From Sphingomonas sp. Leaf242 (GTDB lineage: Bacteria; Pseudomonadota; Alphaproteobacteria; Sphingomonadales; Sphingomonadaceae), in contig NZ_LMLW01000001.1 of the NCBI RefSeq assembly GCF_001422045.1, positions 256,972 through 320,971 of the forward strand: a stretch of 64,000 bases of DNA, written 5' to 3'. Position numbers and translations under genes: made by a program. The notes beneath the pieces are model-generated. The model was not told the origin of the DNA. It saw nothing but the letters and a program-made list of their open reading frames with translations, and did not search any database. Of the stretch, positions 9,353-17,408 are shown piece by piece; the stretch's first letter is position 1; every line of letters starts with the position of its first letter.

Positions 9353-10237
9353 ATGAGCATCCTCGTCGACAAGAACACCAAGGTCATCACGCAAGGCATG
9401 ACCGGCGAAACCGGCAGCTTCCACACCAAGATGGCGCTGGAATACGGCACGCAGATGGTTGGCGGCGTTACGCCCGGCAAAGGCGGTACGACCCACCTCG
9501 ACCTCCCCGTCTACAACACCGTCGCCGAAGCCAAGGCGATGACCGGCGCGACCGCGTCGGTCATCTACGTGCCGCCCCCCTTCGCCGCCGATTCGATTCT
9601 CGAGGCGATCGACGCCGAGATCGAGCTGATCGTCGCGATCACCGAGGGCATTCCCGTGCTCGACATGGTCAAGGTCAAGCGCGCGCTGTCGGGCTCCAAG
9701 TCGCGGCTGATCGGCCCGAACTGCCCCGGCGTGCTGACCCCCGGCGAGTGCAAGATCGGCATCATGCCCGGCTCGATCTTCAAGAAGGGTTCGGTCGGCG
9801 TTGTCAGCCGTTCAGGCACGCTCACCTATGAGGCGGTGTTCCAGACGTCGAACGCAGGCCTTGGTCAGACGACCGCGGTCGGCATCGGTGGCGATCCGGT
9901 CAATGGCACGAACTTCATCGACGTGCTCGAGCTGTTCCTCGCCGACGACGAGACCCAGTCGATCATCATGATCGGCGAAATCGGCGGCGACGCCGAGGAG
10001 CAGGCGGCACAGTTCCTCCGCGACGAAGCCAAGCGCGGTCGGTCGAAGCCGATGGCAGGCTTCATCGCGGGCCGTACGGCACCTCCGGGCCGCCGCATGG
10101 GCCATGCCGGCGCGATCGTGTCGGGCGGCAAGGGCGACGCGGAGAGCAAGATCGCGGCGATGGAAGCTGCCGGGATCAAGGTCTCGGAGAGCCCCAGCCT
10201 GCTCGGCGAGACGCTGCTGAGCGTGCTGAAGGGCTGA
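9353..10237 (+). CDS. sucD: Succinyl-CoA synthetase, alpha subunit
   Basis: 294 residues, full length. CoA-binding Rossmann domain at the N-terminus ([11 protein letters not shown]), then the ligase domain with [18 protein letters not shown]; the phospho-His is His251 in [17 protein letters not shown]. Forms succinate and a nucleoside triphosphate from succinyl-CoA with the beta subunit. The beta gene sucC, usually directly upstream, is absent from the window; the position where it would sit holds the GIY-YIG element. Confidence 0.96.
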   Translation: MSILVDKNTKVITQGMTGETGSFHTKMALEYGTQMVGGVTPGKGGTTHLDLPVYNTVAEAKAMTGATASVIYVPPPFAADSILEAIDAEIELIVAITEGIPVLDMVKVKRALSGSKSRLIGPNCPGVLTPGECKIGIMPGSIFKKGSVGVVSRSGTLTYEAVFQTSNAGLGQTTAVGIGGDPVNGTNFIDVLELFLADDETQSIIMIGEIGGDAEEQAAQFLRDEAKRGRSKPMAGFIAGRTAPPGRRMGHAGAIVSGGKGDAESKIAAMEAAGIKVSESPSLLGETLLSVLKG

Positions 10238-10243
10238 TCTACT

Positions 10244-10379
10244 ACCCCTCTCCCGTTCGGGGAGAGGGAAGGAGCCGCTTCTTAGCGGCGGAAGGGTGAG
10301 GGCACGTGACCGCCCGTGCCCTCACCCTCCCACCCGCAAGTGCGGGCGGGCCCCTCCTTCTCCCCCGCGGGGAGAGGGA
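10244..10379. repeat. Compound palindromic repeat, family PR-G
   Basis: Outer arms CCCCTCTCCCGTTCGGGGAG and CTCCCCCGCGGGGAGAGGG, inner arms GGTGAGGGCACG and CGTGCCCTCACC, with a small CCCGCAAGTGCGGGCGGG hairpin. Related copies at 46792-46912 and 52179-52273. It fills the sucD-sucA gap. Confidence 0.88.
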
Positions 10380-10396
10380 CACTGAGGACGAGAACG

Positions 10397-13330
10397 ATGG
10401 GCTACGAAGGCCAGGATTTCAGCGATATCGCAGCCGGCGTCAGCCCGGCGTTCGTGGAGACGCTCTACGCCAAGTTCAACGCGGACCCGGCCTCGGTCGA
10501 ATCCGGTTGGCGCGCGTTCTTCGAGGGTCTCGAAGGCTCCGCGCAGGGCCCGAGCTGGGAGAGCGCCCGCTGGCCGCTCACCACCACGGACGACCTGACC
10601 TCGGCGCTCGATCCCACCCAGATGGAGCCCGCGCCCAAGCCCGCAAAGGGGAAACCAGCCCCCGCCGCAGCGGCGCCCGCCCCCGTCTCGAAGGAAGAGA
10701 TCGCCAAGGCCGCGGCAGACGCGATCCGCGCGCAGCTGCTCGTCCGCACCTACCGCGTCCGCGGCCATCTCGCCGCGAACCTCGATCCGCTCGGCCTCTC
10801 GAAGCGCGAGATGCCCGAGGATCTGAAGACCGAATATCATGGCTTCTCCGACGCCGACATCGACCGGAAGGTCTATCTCGGCGGCACGATGGGCTTCGAA
10901 TGGGTCTCGATCCGCGAGCTCGTCGACACGTTGCGCAAGAACTATTGCGGCAATGTCGGCCTCGAATACATGCACATCTCCGACGTCGAGGAGCGCCGCT
11001 TCCTTCAGGAGCGCATGGAGGGCCAGGACAAGGCGATCGAATTCTCCATCGACGGCAAGAAGGCGATCCTCACCAAGGTGATCGAGGCCGAGCAGTGGGA
11101 GAAATTCCTCGGCAAGAAGTATGTCGGCACGAAGCGCTTCGGGCTCGACGGCGGTGAATCGATGATCCCCGCGCTTGAAAGCGTCATTAAGTATGGCGGC
11201 CAGATGGGCGTGCGCGAGCTCGTCATCGGCATGGCGCATCGCGGTCGCCTCAACGTGCTCGCCAACGTGATGGCCAAGCCGTTGCGCGTGATCTTCCACG
11301 AATTCGCCGGCGGCTCGGCCAATCCCGACGACATCGGTGGTTCGGGCGACGTGAAGTATCACCTCGGCACCAGCACCGATCGCGAGTTCGACGGCCACAA
11401 GGTTCACATGAGCCTGGTCGCCAACCCGTCGCATCTTGAGGCGGCCGACCCGGTCGTGCTCGGCAAGACGCGTGCGATCCAGACGCTCACCAACGACCTT
11501 AAGGATCACACCGCGGCGTTGCCGGTGCTGATCCACGGCGACGCGGCGTTCGCAGGGCAGGGGATCGTCTGGGAGTGCCTCGGCTTCTCCGGCATCCGCG
11601 GCTACAACACCGGCGGCTGCGTCCACTTCATCATCAACAACCAGGTCGGCTTCACGACGTCGCCGCAGTTCGCGCGCTCGTCGCCTTACCCGTCGGACGT
11701 CGCCAAGGGCGTCCAGGCGCCGGTCTTTCACGTCAATGGTGACGATCCCGAGGCGGTCACCTTCGCGACCAAGATGGCGATGGAATTCCGCCAGAAGTTC
11801 CACCGCGACATCGTCATCGACATGTGGTGCTACCGCCGCTTCGGCCACAACGAGGGCGACGAGCCGTCCTTCACGCAGCCGCTGATGTACGACATCATCC
11901 GCAAGCACCCTGGCGTTTCCACGGTCTATGGCAACCGCCTGATCAAGGAAGGCGTTATCGACCAGCCTTGGATCGACGAGAACGTGAAGCAGTTCACGCT
12001 CCGTCTCGAGGGCGAGTTCGAAGCCGGGTCGTCGTACAAGCCCAACAAGGCCGACTGGTTCGGCGGTCGCTGGACCGGCCTCAGCGCGCCCACCGACGGC
12101 GCGTCGGCACGGCGCAATGTCGAGACCGGCCTCAGCACGAAGCTGTTCGATTCGCTCGGCCGCACGCTCACGACCGTCCCTGACAGCGTGAAGATTCACA
12201 AGACGCTGGCGCGCGTCATCGATGCCAAGCGCGAGATGTTCAAGTCGGGCAAGGGCTTCGACTGGGCGACCGGCGAAGCGCTCGCGTTCGGTGGCTTGCT
12301 CTCGGAAGGGTACGGCGTCCGCCTGTCCGGCCAGGATTCGGGTCGCGGCACCTTCTCGCAGCGCCATGCGGTCTGGGTCGACCAGACCGACGAGCACAAG
12401 TACGTGCCGCTGCAGGAGATCGAGCACGGCAATTTCGAGGTGCTCGATAGCCCGCTGTCCGAATACGGCGTGCTCGGGTTCGAGTATGGTTACGCGCTCG
12501 CCGACCCGAAGACGCTGGTCCTCTGGGAGGCGCAGTTCGGCGATTTCGTCAACGGCGCGCAGATCATGATCGATCAGTTCATCACGTCCGGCGAATCGAA
12601 GTGGCTCCGCGCCAACGGCCTCGTGATGCTGCTCCCGCATGGCTATGAAGGGCAGGGGCCTGAGCACAGCTCGGCGCGTCCCGAGCGCTTCCTCCAGTCG
12701 TGCGCCGACGACAACATCCAGGTCGCGAACTGCACCAGCCCGGCGAACTATTTCCACCTGCTTCGCCGCCAGATGCATCGCAACTTCCGCAAGCCGCTGA
12801 TCGTGATGACGCCCAAGTCGTTGCTCCGTCACAAGCTGGCGGTTTCGAACGCGGAGGATTTCCAGGGCGACAGCCACTTCCGCCGCCTGTTGTCGGATAC
12901 CAATCCGGCCGCCGACGTCGACACGAAGCGTCTGGTCCTGTGCACCGGCAAGGTCGCGTACGACCTGATCGAGGCACGCGACGCGGCGGGCGACACCGAC
13001 ACGCAGATCGTCCGCGTCGAACAGCTCTATCCCTTCCCCGGCAACCCGATCGCCGAGCGCGTCGCACGGATGCCGAACCTGGAAGAGATCGTCTGGGCGC
13101 AGGAAGAGCCGAAAAACAACGGCTATTGGTTCTTCGTCGAGCCGCTGATCGAGGAGGCGCTGGCAACGGTCGACTCCCGCGTGAAGCGCGCGCGCTACGC
13201 CGGGCGCAACGCCTCGGCCTCGCCCGCGACCGGCCTGATGAAGCGTCACCAGGCCGAACAGGGCGCGCTCGTCGCCGACGCGCTCGGCCACTCCGTCCGC
13301 GACGAAATCCGCCGCACCCGCGCAAACTAA
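10397..13330 (+). CDS. sucA: 2-oxoglutarate dehydrogenase E1 component
   Basis: 977 residues. Decarboxylates 2-oxoglutarate with thiamine diphosphate and passes the succinyl group to the E2 lipoyl arm. The N-terminal E2-binding peptide (PAFVETLYAKFNADP) is followed by a Pro/Ala linker, the dehydrogenase domain with GMAHRGRLNVLANVM, and the TPP-binding HGDAAFAGQG. ATG at 10397 starts MGYEGQDFSD and follows GAGGACGAGAACG; the longer frame from 10316 is PR-G repeat sequence. Also called odhA or kgdA. Confidence 0.96.
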   Translation: MGYEGQDFSDIAAGVSPAFVETLYAKFNADPASVESGWRAFFEGLEGSAQGPSWESARWPLTTTDDLTSALDPTQMEPAPKPAKGKPAPAAAAPAPVSKEEIAKAAADAIRAQLLVRTYRVRGHLAANLDPLGLSKREMPEDLKTEYHGFSDADIDRKVYLGGTMGFEWVSIRELVDTLRKNYCGNVGLEYMHISDVEERRFLQERMEGQDKAIEFSIDGKKAILTKVIEAEQWEKFLGKKYVGTKRFGLDGGESMIPALESVIKYGGQMGVRELVIGMAHRGRLNVLANVMAKPLRVIFHEFAGGSANPDDIGGSGDVKYHLGTSTDREFDGHKVHMSLVANPSHLEAADPVVLGKTRAIQTLTNDLKDHTAALPVLIHGDAAFAGQGIVWECLGFSGIRGYNTGGCVHFIINNQVGFTTSPQFARSSPYPSDVAKGVQAPVFHVNGDDPEAVTFATKMAMEFRQKFHRDIVIDMWCYRRFGHNEGDEPSFTQPLMYDIIRKHPGVSTVYGNRLIKEGVIDQPWIDENVKQFTLRLEGEFEAGSSYKPNKADWFGGRWTGLSAPTDGASARRNVETGLSTKLFDSLGRTLTTVPDSVKIHKTLARVIDAKREMFKSGKGFDWATGEALAFGGLLSEGYGVRLSGQDSGRGTFSQRHAVWVDQTDEHKYVPLQEIEHGNFEVLDSPLSEYGVLGFEYGYALADPKTLVLWEAQFGDFVNGAQIMIDQFITSGESKWLRANGLVMLLPHGYEGQGPEHSSARPERFLQSCADDNIQVANCTSPANYFHLLRRQMHRNFRKPLIVMTPKSLLRHKLAVSNAEDFQGDSHFRRLLSDTNPAADVDTKRLVLCTGKVAYDLIEARDAAGDTDTQIVRVEQLYPFPGNPIAERVARMPNLEEIVWAQEEPKNNGYWFFVEPLIEEALATVDSRVKRARYAGRNASASPATGLMKRHQAEQGALVADALGHSVRDEIRRTRAN

Positions 13331-13338
13331 GTTTTTCT

Positions 13339-13442
13339 ACCACCCCGGCGTAGGCCGGGGCCCAGTTGGGATGGTAGATGTAATTGAGCGAAACGCCGGC
13401 CACTCAGCGTTTCGTAACTGGACCCCGGCCTACGCCGGGGTG
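13339..13442. repeat. Palindromic repeat pair, family PR-B
   Basis: Arms CACCCCGGCGTAGGCCGGGG and CCCCGGCCTACGCCGGGGTG with CCCAGTTGGG / TAACTGGA inner ends. The stem carries a paired change (GTAGGC with GCCTAC) relative to the other copies. Its right end gives TGGAGGAA, the ribosome-binding site of sucB. Confidence 0.92.
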
Positions 13443-13456
13443 GAGGAAACGAGAAA

Positions 13457-14707
13457 ATGGCAACCGAAGTCACCGTCCCCGTCCTGGGTGAATCGATCAC
13501 CGAAGCCACCCTCGGCGAGTGGCTGAAGCAGCCCGGCGATCCCGTCGCGGTCGACGAGCCGATCGCCAGCCTCGAGACCGACAAGGTCTCGGTCGAGGTC
13601 CCGTCGCCGGTCGCCGGCGTCATGGGCCAGCACGCGGTCGCCGTCGGCGACACCGTGCAGGTCGGCGCGATGCTCGCCACGATCGACTCCGGTGACGGCG
13701 CCGCCGCTGCTCCGGCCAAGGCGCCCGAGCCAGCCGCGACCGCAACGCCCGCGGCTCCCGCCAAGGACGAGTCCGGCGCAGGCTACGGCGACCAGCCCGG
13801 CGCCGGCACCAGCGACTCGCCCGCCGCACTCTCCCCGTCGGTCCGCCGTGCGGTGCTCGAGCACGGCGTCGACCCCGGCACCGTCAAGGGCACCGGCCGC
13901 GACGGTCGCATCACCAAGGAAGACGTGACCGCCGCCGCGTCGAGCAAGCCCGCGCCTGCTCCCGCCGCAGCGCCCGCCCCGGCCGCAGCCCCTGCCGCCG
14001 CTTCGGGTCGCGGCGAGGAGCGCGTCCGCATGACGCGTCTCCGCCAGACGATCGCCAAGCGCCTCAAGGAAGCGCAGAACACGGCGGCCATGCTGACGAC
14101 GTTCAACGACGTCGATATGACCGCGGTGATCGAGGCACGCGCCAAGTACAAGGACCTGTTCGAGAAGAAGCACGGCGTTCGCCTCGGCTTCATGGGCTTC
14201 TTCGTGAAGGCCGCGACGATGGCGCTGCGCGACATCCCGTCGGTCAACGCGTCGATCGACGGCGACGACATCGTCTATCACGATTACGCCGACATCTCGG
14301 TCGCGGTCTCGTCGCCGGGCGGCCTTGTCGTCCCCGTCATCCGCGACGCCGACCAGATGTCGGTCGCGACGATCGAGAAGACGATCGGCGACTTCGGCAA
14401 GCGCGCCAAGGAAGGCGCGCTCAAGATGGACGAGATGAAGGGCGGTACCTTCACGATCTCCAACGGCGGCGTGTTCGGCTCGCTGATGTCGACCCCGATC
14501 ATCAACCCGCCGCAGTCCGCCGTGCTCGGCCTCCACCGCATCGAGGAGCGCCCGGTCGTCGTCAACGGCCAGATCGTCATCCGCCCGATGATGTACCTCG
14601 CGCTCAGCTACGACCACCGCCTGATCGACGGCCGCGAAGCCGTGACGTTCCTGGTGGCGCTGAAAAATGCTATCGAGGATCCGACCCGTATCCTGATCGA
14701 CCTCTGA
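13457..14707 (+). CDS. sucB: 2-oxoglutarate dehydrogenase E2, dihydrolipoamide succinyltransferase
   Basis: 416 residues. Lipoyl domain at about 1-80 with the lipoylated Lys in [12 protein letters not shown]; Ala/Pro-rich linkers; peripheral subunit-binding domain near 120-155 ([12 protein letters not shown]...[13 protein letters not shown]); catalytic domain with the [15 protein letters not shown] active-site His/Asp. Transfers succinyl to CoA in the cytoplasmic OGDH complex. ATG at 13457 follows GGAGGAAACGAGAAA, whose first bases belong to the PR-B repeat end. Also called odhB. Confidence 0.96.
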   Translation: MATEVTVPVLGESITEATLGEWLKQPGDPVAVDEPIASLETDKVSVEVPSPVAGVMGQHAVAVGDTVQVGAMLATIDSGDGAAAAPAKAPEPAATATPAAPAKDESGAGYGDQPGAGTSDSPAALSPSVRRAVLEHGVDPGTVKGTGRDGRITKEDVTAAASSKPAPAPAAAPAPAAAPAAASGRGEERVRMTRLRQTIAKRLKEAQNTAAMLTTFNDVDMTAVIEARAKYKDLFEKKHGVRLGFMGFFVKAATMALRDIPSVNASIDGDDIVYHDYADISVAVSSPGGLVVPVIRDADQMSVATIEKTIGDFGKRAKEGALKMDEMKGGTFTISNGGVFGSLMSTPIINPPQSAVLGLHRIEERPVVVNGQIVIRPMMYLALSYDHRLIDGREAVTFLVALKNAIEDPTRILIDL

Positions 14708-14722
14708 CCTTCGCCGCCGTCT

Positions 14723-14800
14723 CGTTCTCCTGCGAACGCAGGAGCCCAGGGTCACGGACACCACCCTCCGTAACCCTGGATTTCTGCGTACGTAGGAAAA
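14723..14800. repeat. Palindromic repeat pair, family PR-D (left of nuclease)
   Basis: Arms GTTCTCCTGCGAACGCAGGA + GCCCAGGGTCA and TAACCCTGGA + TTTCTGCGTACGTAGGAAAAC. The right hairpin has diverged (TCTGCGTACGTAGGA). Its terminal AGGA lies 4 nt before the nuclease ATG and serves as its ribosome-binding site. A second, cleaner copy follows at 15095. Confidence 0.92.
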
Positions 14801-14801
14801 C

Positions 14802-15089
14802 ATGAGGGCCGGTTTCGTCTACCTGATGGCGAGCAGCCGCAACGGAACGCTCTACCTCGGCGTCACCAGCGACCTGCTCGCCAGAGCCTACCAACACCGC
14901 AACCGCCTGATCGACGGCTTCTCCAAGGAGCATGGTTGCATCCTCCTTGTGTGGTTCGAGGCGAGTGACGACATACAATCTGCACGGCAACGCGAGTTGC
15001 AGATGAAGAAATGGAAGCGGGCCTGGAAGATCGACTTGATCGAACAGACCAACCCGCACTGGAAGGATTTGTACGAGACGCTCTTCTGA
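14802..15089 (+). CDS. GIY-YIG nuclease domain protein between two palindromic repeats
   Basis: 95 residues, paralogue of the protein at 9000 (shared pattern LYLGVTSDL, HRNxLIDGFSKEHGC, SARQRELQMKKWKR). VYL (6-8) and YLG (18-20) are the signature triplets, Arg28 and Glu65 the likely catalytic pair, all present. It is bracketed by two complete PR-D pairs, a family found nowhere else in the window, and lies between sucB and lpdA on the same strand. The two nucleases are clearly homologous yet associated with different repeat families, as if each matched its own palindrome. Confidence 0.9.
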   Translation: MRAGFVYLMASSRNGTLYLGVTSDLLARAYQHRNRLIDGFSKEHGCILLVWFEASDDIQSARQRELQMKKWKRAWKIDLIEQTNPHWKDLYETLF

Positions 15090-15094
15090 CTGCT

Positions 15095-15173
15095 GTTTTC
15101 CTGCGAACGCAGGAACCCAGGGTCAAGAACGTCGCCCTTAATAACCCTGGATTCCTGCGTTCGCAGGAAAACA
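15095..15173. repeat. Palindromic repeat pair, family PR-D (right of nuclease)
   Basis: Arms GTTTTCCTGCGAACGCAGGA + ACCCAGGGTCA and TAACCCTGGA + TTCCTGCGTTCGCAGGAAAAC, spacer about 13 nt. The two hairpins are perfect inverses of one another. It starts 6 nt after the nuclease stop and ends 13 nt before the lpdA ATG. Confidence 0.93.
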
Positions 15174-15186
15174 CGTGGAGCATAAC

Positions 15187-16581
15187 ATGGCTGACTACGA
15201 CTATGACGTCCTCGTGATCGGTGCGGGCCCCGGCGGTTACGTCGCGGCGATCCGTGCAGCGCAGCTCGGTCTGCGCACCGCTTGCGCCGAGTCCCGCGAG
15301 ACGCTCGGCGGCACCTGCCTCAACGTCGGCTGCATTCCGTCCAAGGCGCTGCTCCACGCCTCCGAGATTTACGAGGAGGCCAAGGGCGGCCACATGACCA
15401 AGTTCGGCATCGACTTCCAAGGCGTCACGCTGAACCTCGACCAGATGCACGCCGAGAAGGCCAAGGCTGTCAAGGAACTGACCGGCGGCGTCGAATTCCT
15501 GTTCAAGAAGAACAAGGTCACCTGGCTCAAGGGCAAGGCCGCGTTCCAAGACGCGCATACCGTCGAGATCGCCGGCCAGAAGGTCACCGCGAAGAACATC
15601 GTCATCGCCACCGGTTCGAGCGTCATGCCGCTCCCCGGCGTCGAGGTCGACCAGAAGACCGTCGTCGACAGCACCGGCGCGCTCGAGATTCCCAAGGTCC
15701 CCGAGCACATGGTCGTCATCGGCGGCGGCGTGATCGGCCTCGAACTGGGCAGCGTCTGGCGTCGTCTCGGCGCGAAGGTCACGGTCGTCGAGTTCGTCGA
15801 CCAGATCCTCCCCGGCTTCGACGGCGAAGTCCGTCGCGAGACCGCCAAGCTTTTCAAGAAGCAGGGCATGGAACTCAAGCTCTCGACCAAGGTCACCGGC
15901 GTGACCGTCGCTGACGGCGTCGCGACCGTCACCGTCGAGCCCGCCGCGGGTGGCGCGTCCGAGACGCTGACCGCCGACGCGGTGCTCGTCTCGATCGGCC
16001 GGAAAGCGAATGTCGATGGCCTCAACCTCGAAGCCATCGGCCTCGAGCTCAACAAGCGCGGCCAGATCGAAACCGACCACTCGTTCCGCACCAAGGTCGA
16101 CGGCGTCTGGGCGATCGGCGACTGCATCCCCGGCCTGATGCTCGCGCACAAGGCCGAGGACGAGGGCGTCGCGGTCGCGGAAAACATCGCCGGCCAGACC
16201 GGCATCGTCAACGAGGACGTCATCCCGAGCGTCGTCTACACGATGCCCGAGATCGCCGGCGTCGGCCTGACCGAGGAAGCGGCGAAGGAAAAGACCGAGA
16301 TCAAGGTCGGCAAGTTCCCCTTCGCGGCCAACAGCCGCGCCAAGACCAACCGCGACACCGACGGCTTCGTGAAGATCATCGCCGACGCCAAGACCGACCG
16401 CGTCCTCGGCGTCTGGATCGTCTCGTCGCTGGCGGGAACGCTGATCGCAGAAGCCGCCATCGCGATGGAATTCGGCGCGACCAGCGAAGACATCGCCTAC
16501 ACGTGTCATGCGCATCCCACGCACGCCGAGGCGATCAAGGAAGCGGCGATGGCGGTGCAGGGCAAGCCCATTCACATCTAG
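15187..16581 (+). CDS. lpdA: Dihydrolipoamide dehydrogenase (E3)
   Basis: 464 residues, full length. FAD fold VIGAGPGGYVAAIRA near 10-24; redox-active disulphide in GGTCLNVGCIPSKALL; NAD-binding GGGVIGLELGS; C-terminal active-site HAHPTHAEAIKEA. Reoxidises the lipoyl arm of 2-oxoglutarate dehydrogenase, making NADH. ATG at 15187 (MADYDYDV) follows GTGGAG; an ATG at 15175 is too close to the repeat end and does not fit the family N-terminus. The last codons and stop lie in a long inverted repeat (16558-16616). Confidence 0.96.
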   Translation: MADYDYDVLVIGAGPGGYVAAIRAAQLGLRTACAESRETLGGTCLNVGCIPSKALLHASEIYEEAKGGHMTKFGIDFQGVTLNLDQMHAEKAKAVKELTGGVEFLFKKNKVTWLKGKAAFQDAHTVEIAGQKVTAKNIVIATGSSVMPLPGVEVDQKTVVDSTGALEIPKVPEHMVVIGGGVIGLELGSVWRRLGAKVTVVEFVDQILPGFDGEVRRETAKLFKKQGMELKLSTKVTGVTVADGVATVTVEPAAGGASETLTADAVLVSIGRKANVDGLNLEAIGLELNKRGQIETDHSFRTKVDGVWAIGDCIPGLMLAHKAEDEGVAVAENIAGQTGIVNEDVIPSVVYTMPEIAGVGLTEEAAKEKTEIKVGKFPFAANSRAKTNRDTDGFVKIIADAKTDRVLGVWIVSSLAGTLIAEAAIAMEFGATSEDIAYTCHAHPTHAEAIKEAAMAVQGKPIHI

Positions 16582-16616
16582 CAATAGCTAGATGTGAATC
16601 GAAAGGGCTTGCCCTG
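16558..16616 (+). terminator. Long inverted repeat spanning the lpdA stop, terminator-like
   Basis: Left arm CAGGGCAAGCCC and ATTCACATCTAGC (16558-16582), loop AATA, right arm GCTAGATGTGAAT, five unmatched bases CGAAA, then GGGCTTGCCCTG. It is the inverted copy of the last lpdA codons. Smaller perfect hairpins follow (GACGGCGCT-CC-AGCGCCGTC at about 16619-16639, GACAGGGGC-TTT-GCCCCTGTC at about 16643-16664). No U-tract is present, so it could protect the 3' end rather than terminate. Confidence 0.6.
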
Positions 16617-16703
16617 CCGACGGCGCTCCAGCGCCGTCCGACGACAGGGGCTTTGCCCCTGTCCGGCCAAGCAGGGCTTCGCACCTGCGACTGAAGCAAG
16701 TTT

Positions 16704-16740
16704 GAGAGGGCGTCGGTGACAATCCACCGGCGCCCTCTCT
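16704..16740 (+). terminator. Strong hairpin downstream of lpdA
   Basis: GAGAGGGCGTCGGTG - ACAAT - CCACCGGCGCCCTCTC forms a stem of about 15 bp, the likely end of the mdh-suc-lpd transcript. No clear U-run follows. Confidence 0.55.
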
Positions 16741-16865
16741 GCGTTTACGGGGAGAGATGCGAACGGCTTGGGTCGAGTGGGTAAGGGTAACGAGTGGCGA
16801 GCGGGGATGTGGGGGAGCGATACAACTGCACACCCTCCTCAAAACCCGTCCAACCACCACCTATC

Positions 16866-16971
16866 GGTCATCCCGAACGCTGGGGACTCACGGTTACGGG
16901 GGACCCGGCGATACCGCGCGATCATTACCCATTCCGCGACCATGGGTCCCGGCGTCCGCCGGGATGACGGG
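16866..16971. repeat. Palindromic repeat pair, family PR-E (degenerate left arm)
   Basis: Left arm GTCATCCCGAACGCTGGGGA + CTCACGGTTAC is decayed; right arm GACCATGGGTCCCGG + CGTCCGCCGGGATGACG is intact. The middle 40 nt (GAGGACCCGGCGATA-type) are shared with the copy at 17111. Confidence 0.85.
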
Positions 16972-17110
16972 GGAAGGGGTAACGCGCTATAAAGTGGCAG
17001 CGCGAACCACGGGAAGCTCACGATCCGCAACGTCTATGGCGGCATCACGTACTCCAAGCCGAAAGCGCTGCACGCTTCTCAAACCCGCCCAGTCCACACC
17101 CCCCCCCATC

Positions 17111-17218
17111 CGTCATCCCGGCGAACGCCGGGACCCACGGTTACGGAGGACCCGGCGATATCGCGCCATCATTACCCGCCCCGCGACCATGGGTCCCGGC
17201 GTTCGCCGGGATGACGGG
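17111..17218. repeat. Palindromic repeat pair, family PR-E
   Basis: Arms CGTCATCCCGGCGAACGCCG + GGACCCACGGTTAC and ACCATGGGTCCCGG + CGTTCGCCGGGATGACG. Unlike other families, its spacer is conserved with the copy at 16866, so the two probably arose by local duplication. Confidence 0.9.
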
Positions 17219-17408
17219 GCAAGGGGAACGCAATTACCGAGCGCGATCAGAGTGGCGCGCCCAACGCGTGGCAAGGCTGGTCAAGCCAAGTCAAACCCAC
17301 ACCGCAAACCCAACAAAAAGCAAATTTCCGTCCCCACGCCCCAACCGGAACCAATCCTTAGCAAAGCCGACCTATCAGCCCGCGTAACGAACGAACAAGC
17401 AGGTCTCC

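Larger units (their letters stand above)
16741..17408. other. Non-coding stretch with two PR-E repeats
   Basis: No ORF here has coding character or a family match. It holds two long palindromic repeats (16866-16971 and 17111-17218) and an A-rich leader before the diguanylate cyclase gene. Confidence 0.6.

Noticed and set aside
10322-13291. Long antisense ORF (about 990 codons) opposite sucA
   Set aside because: High-GC DNA gives long mirror frames; the protein has no motif and the sense strand is a clear E1 enzyme. The same applies to frames opposite sdhA (1473-3215), uvrA (21098-22789) and clpA (41748-43946).
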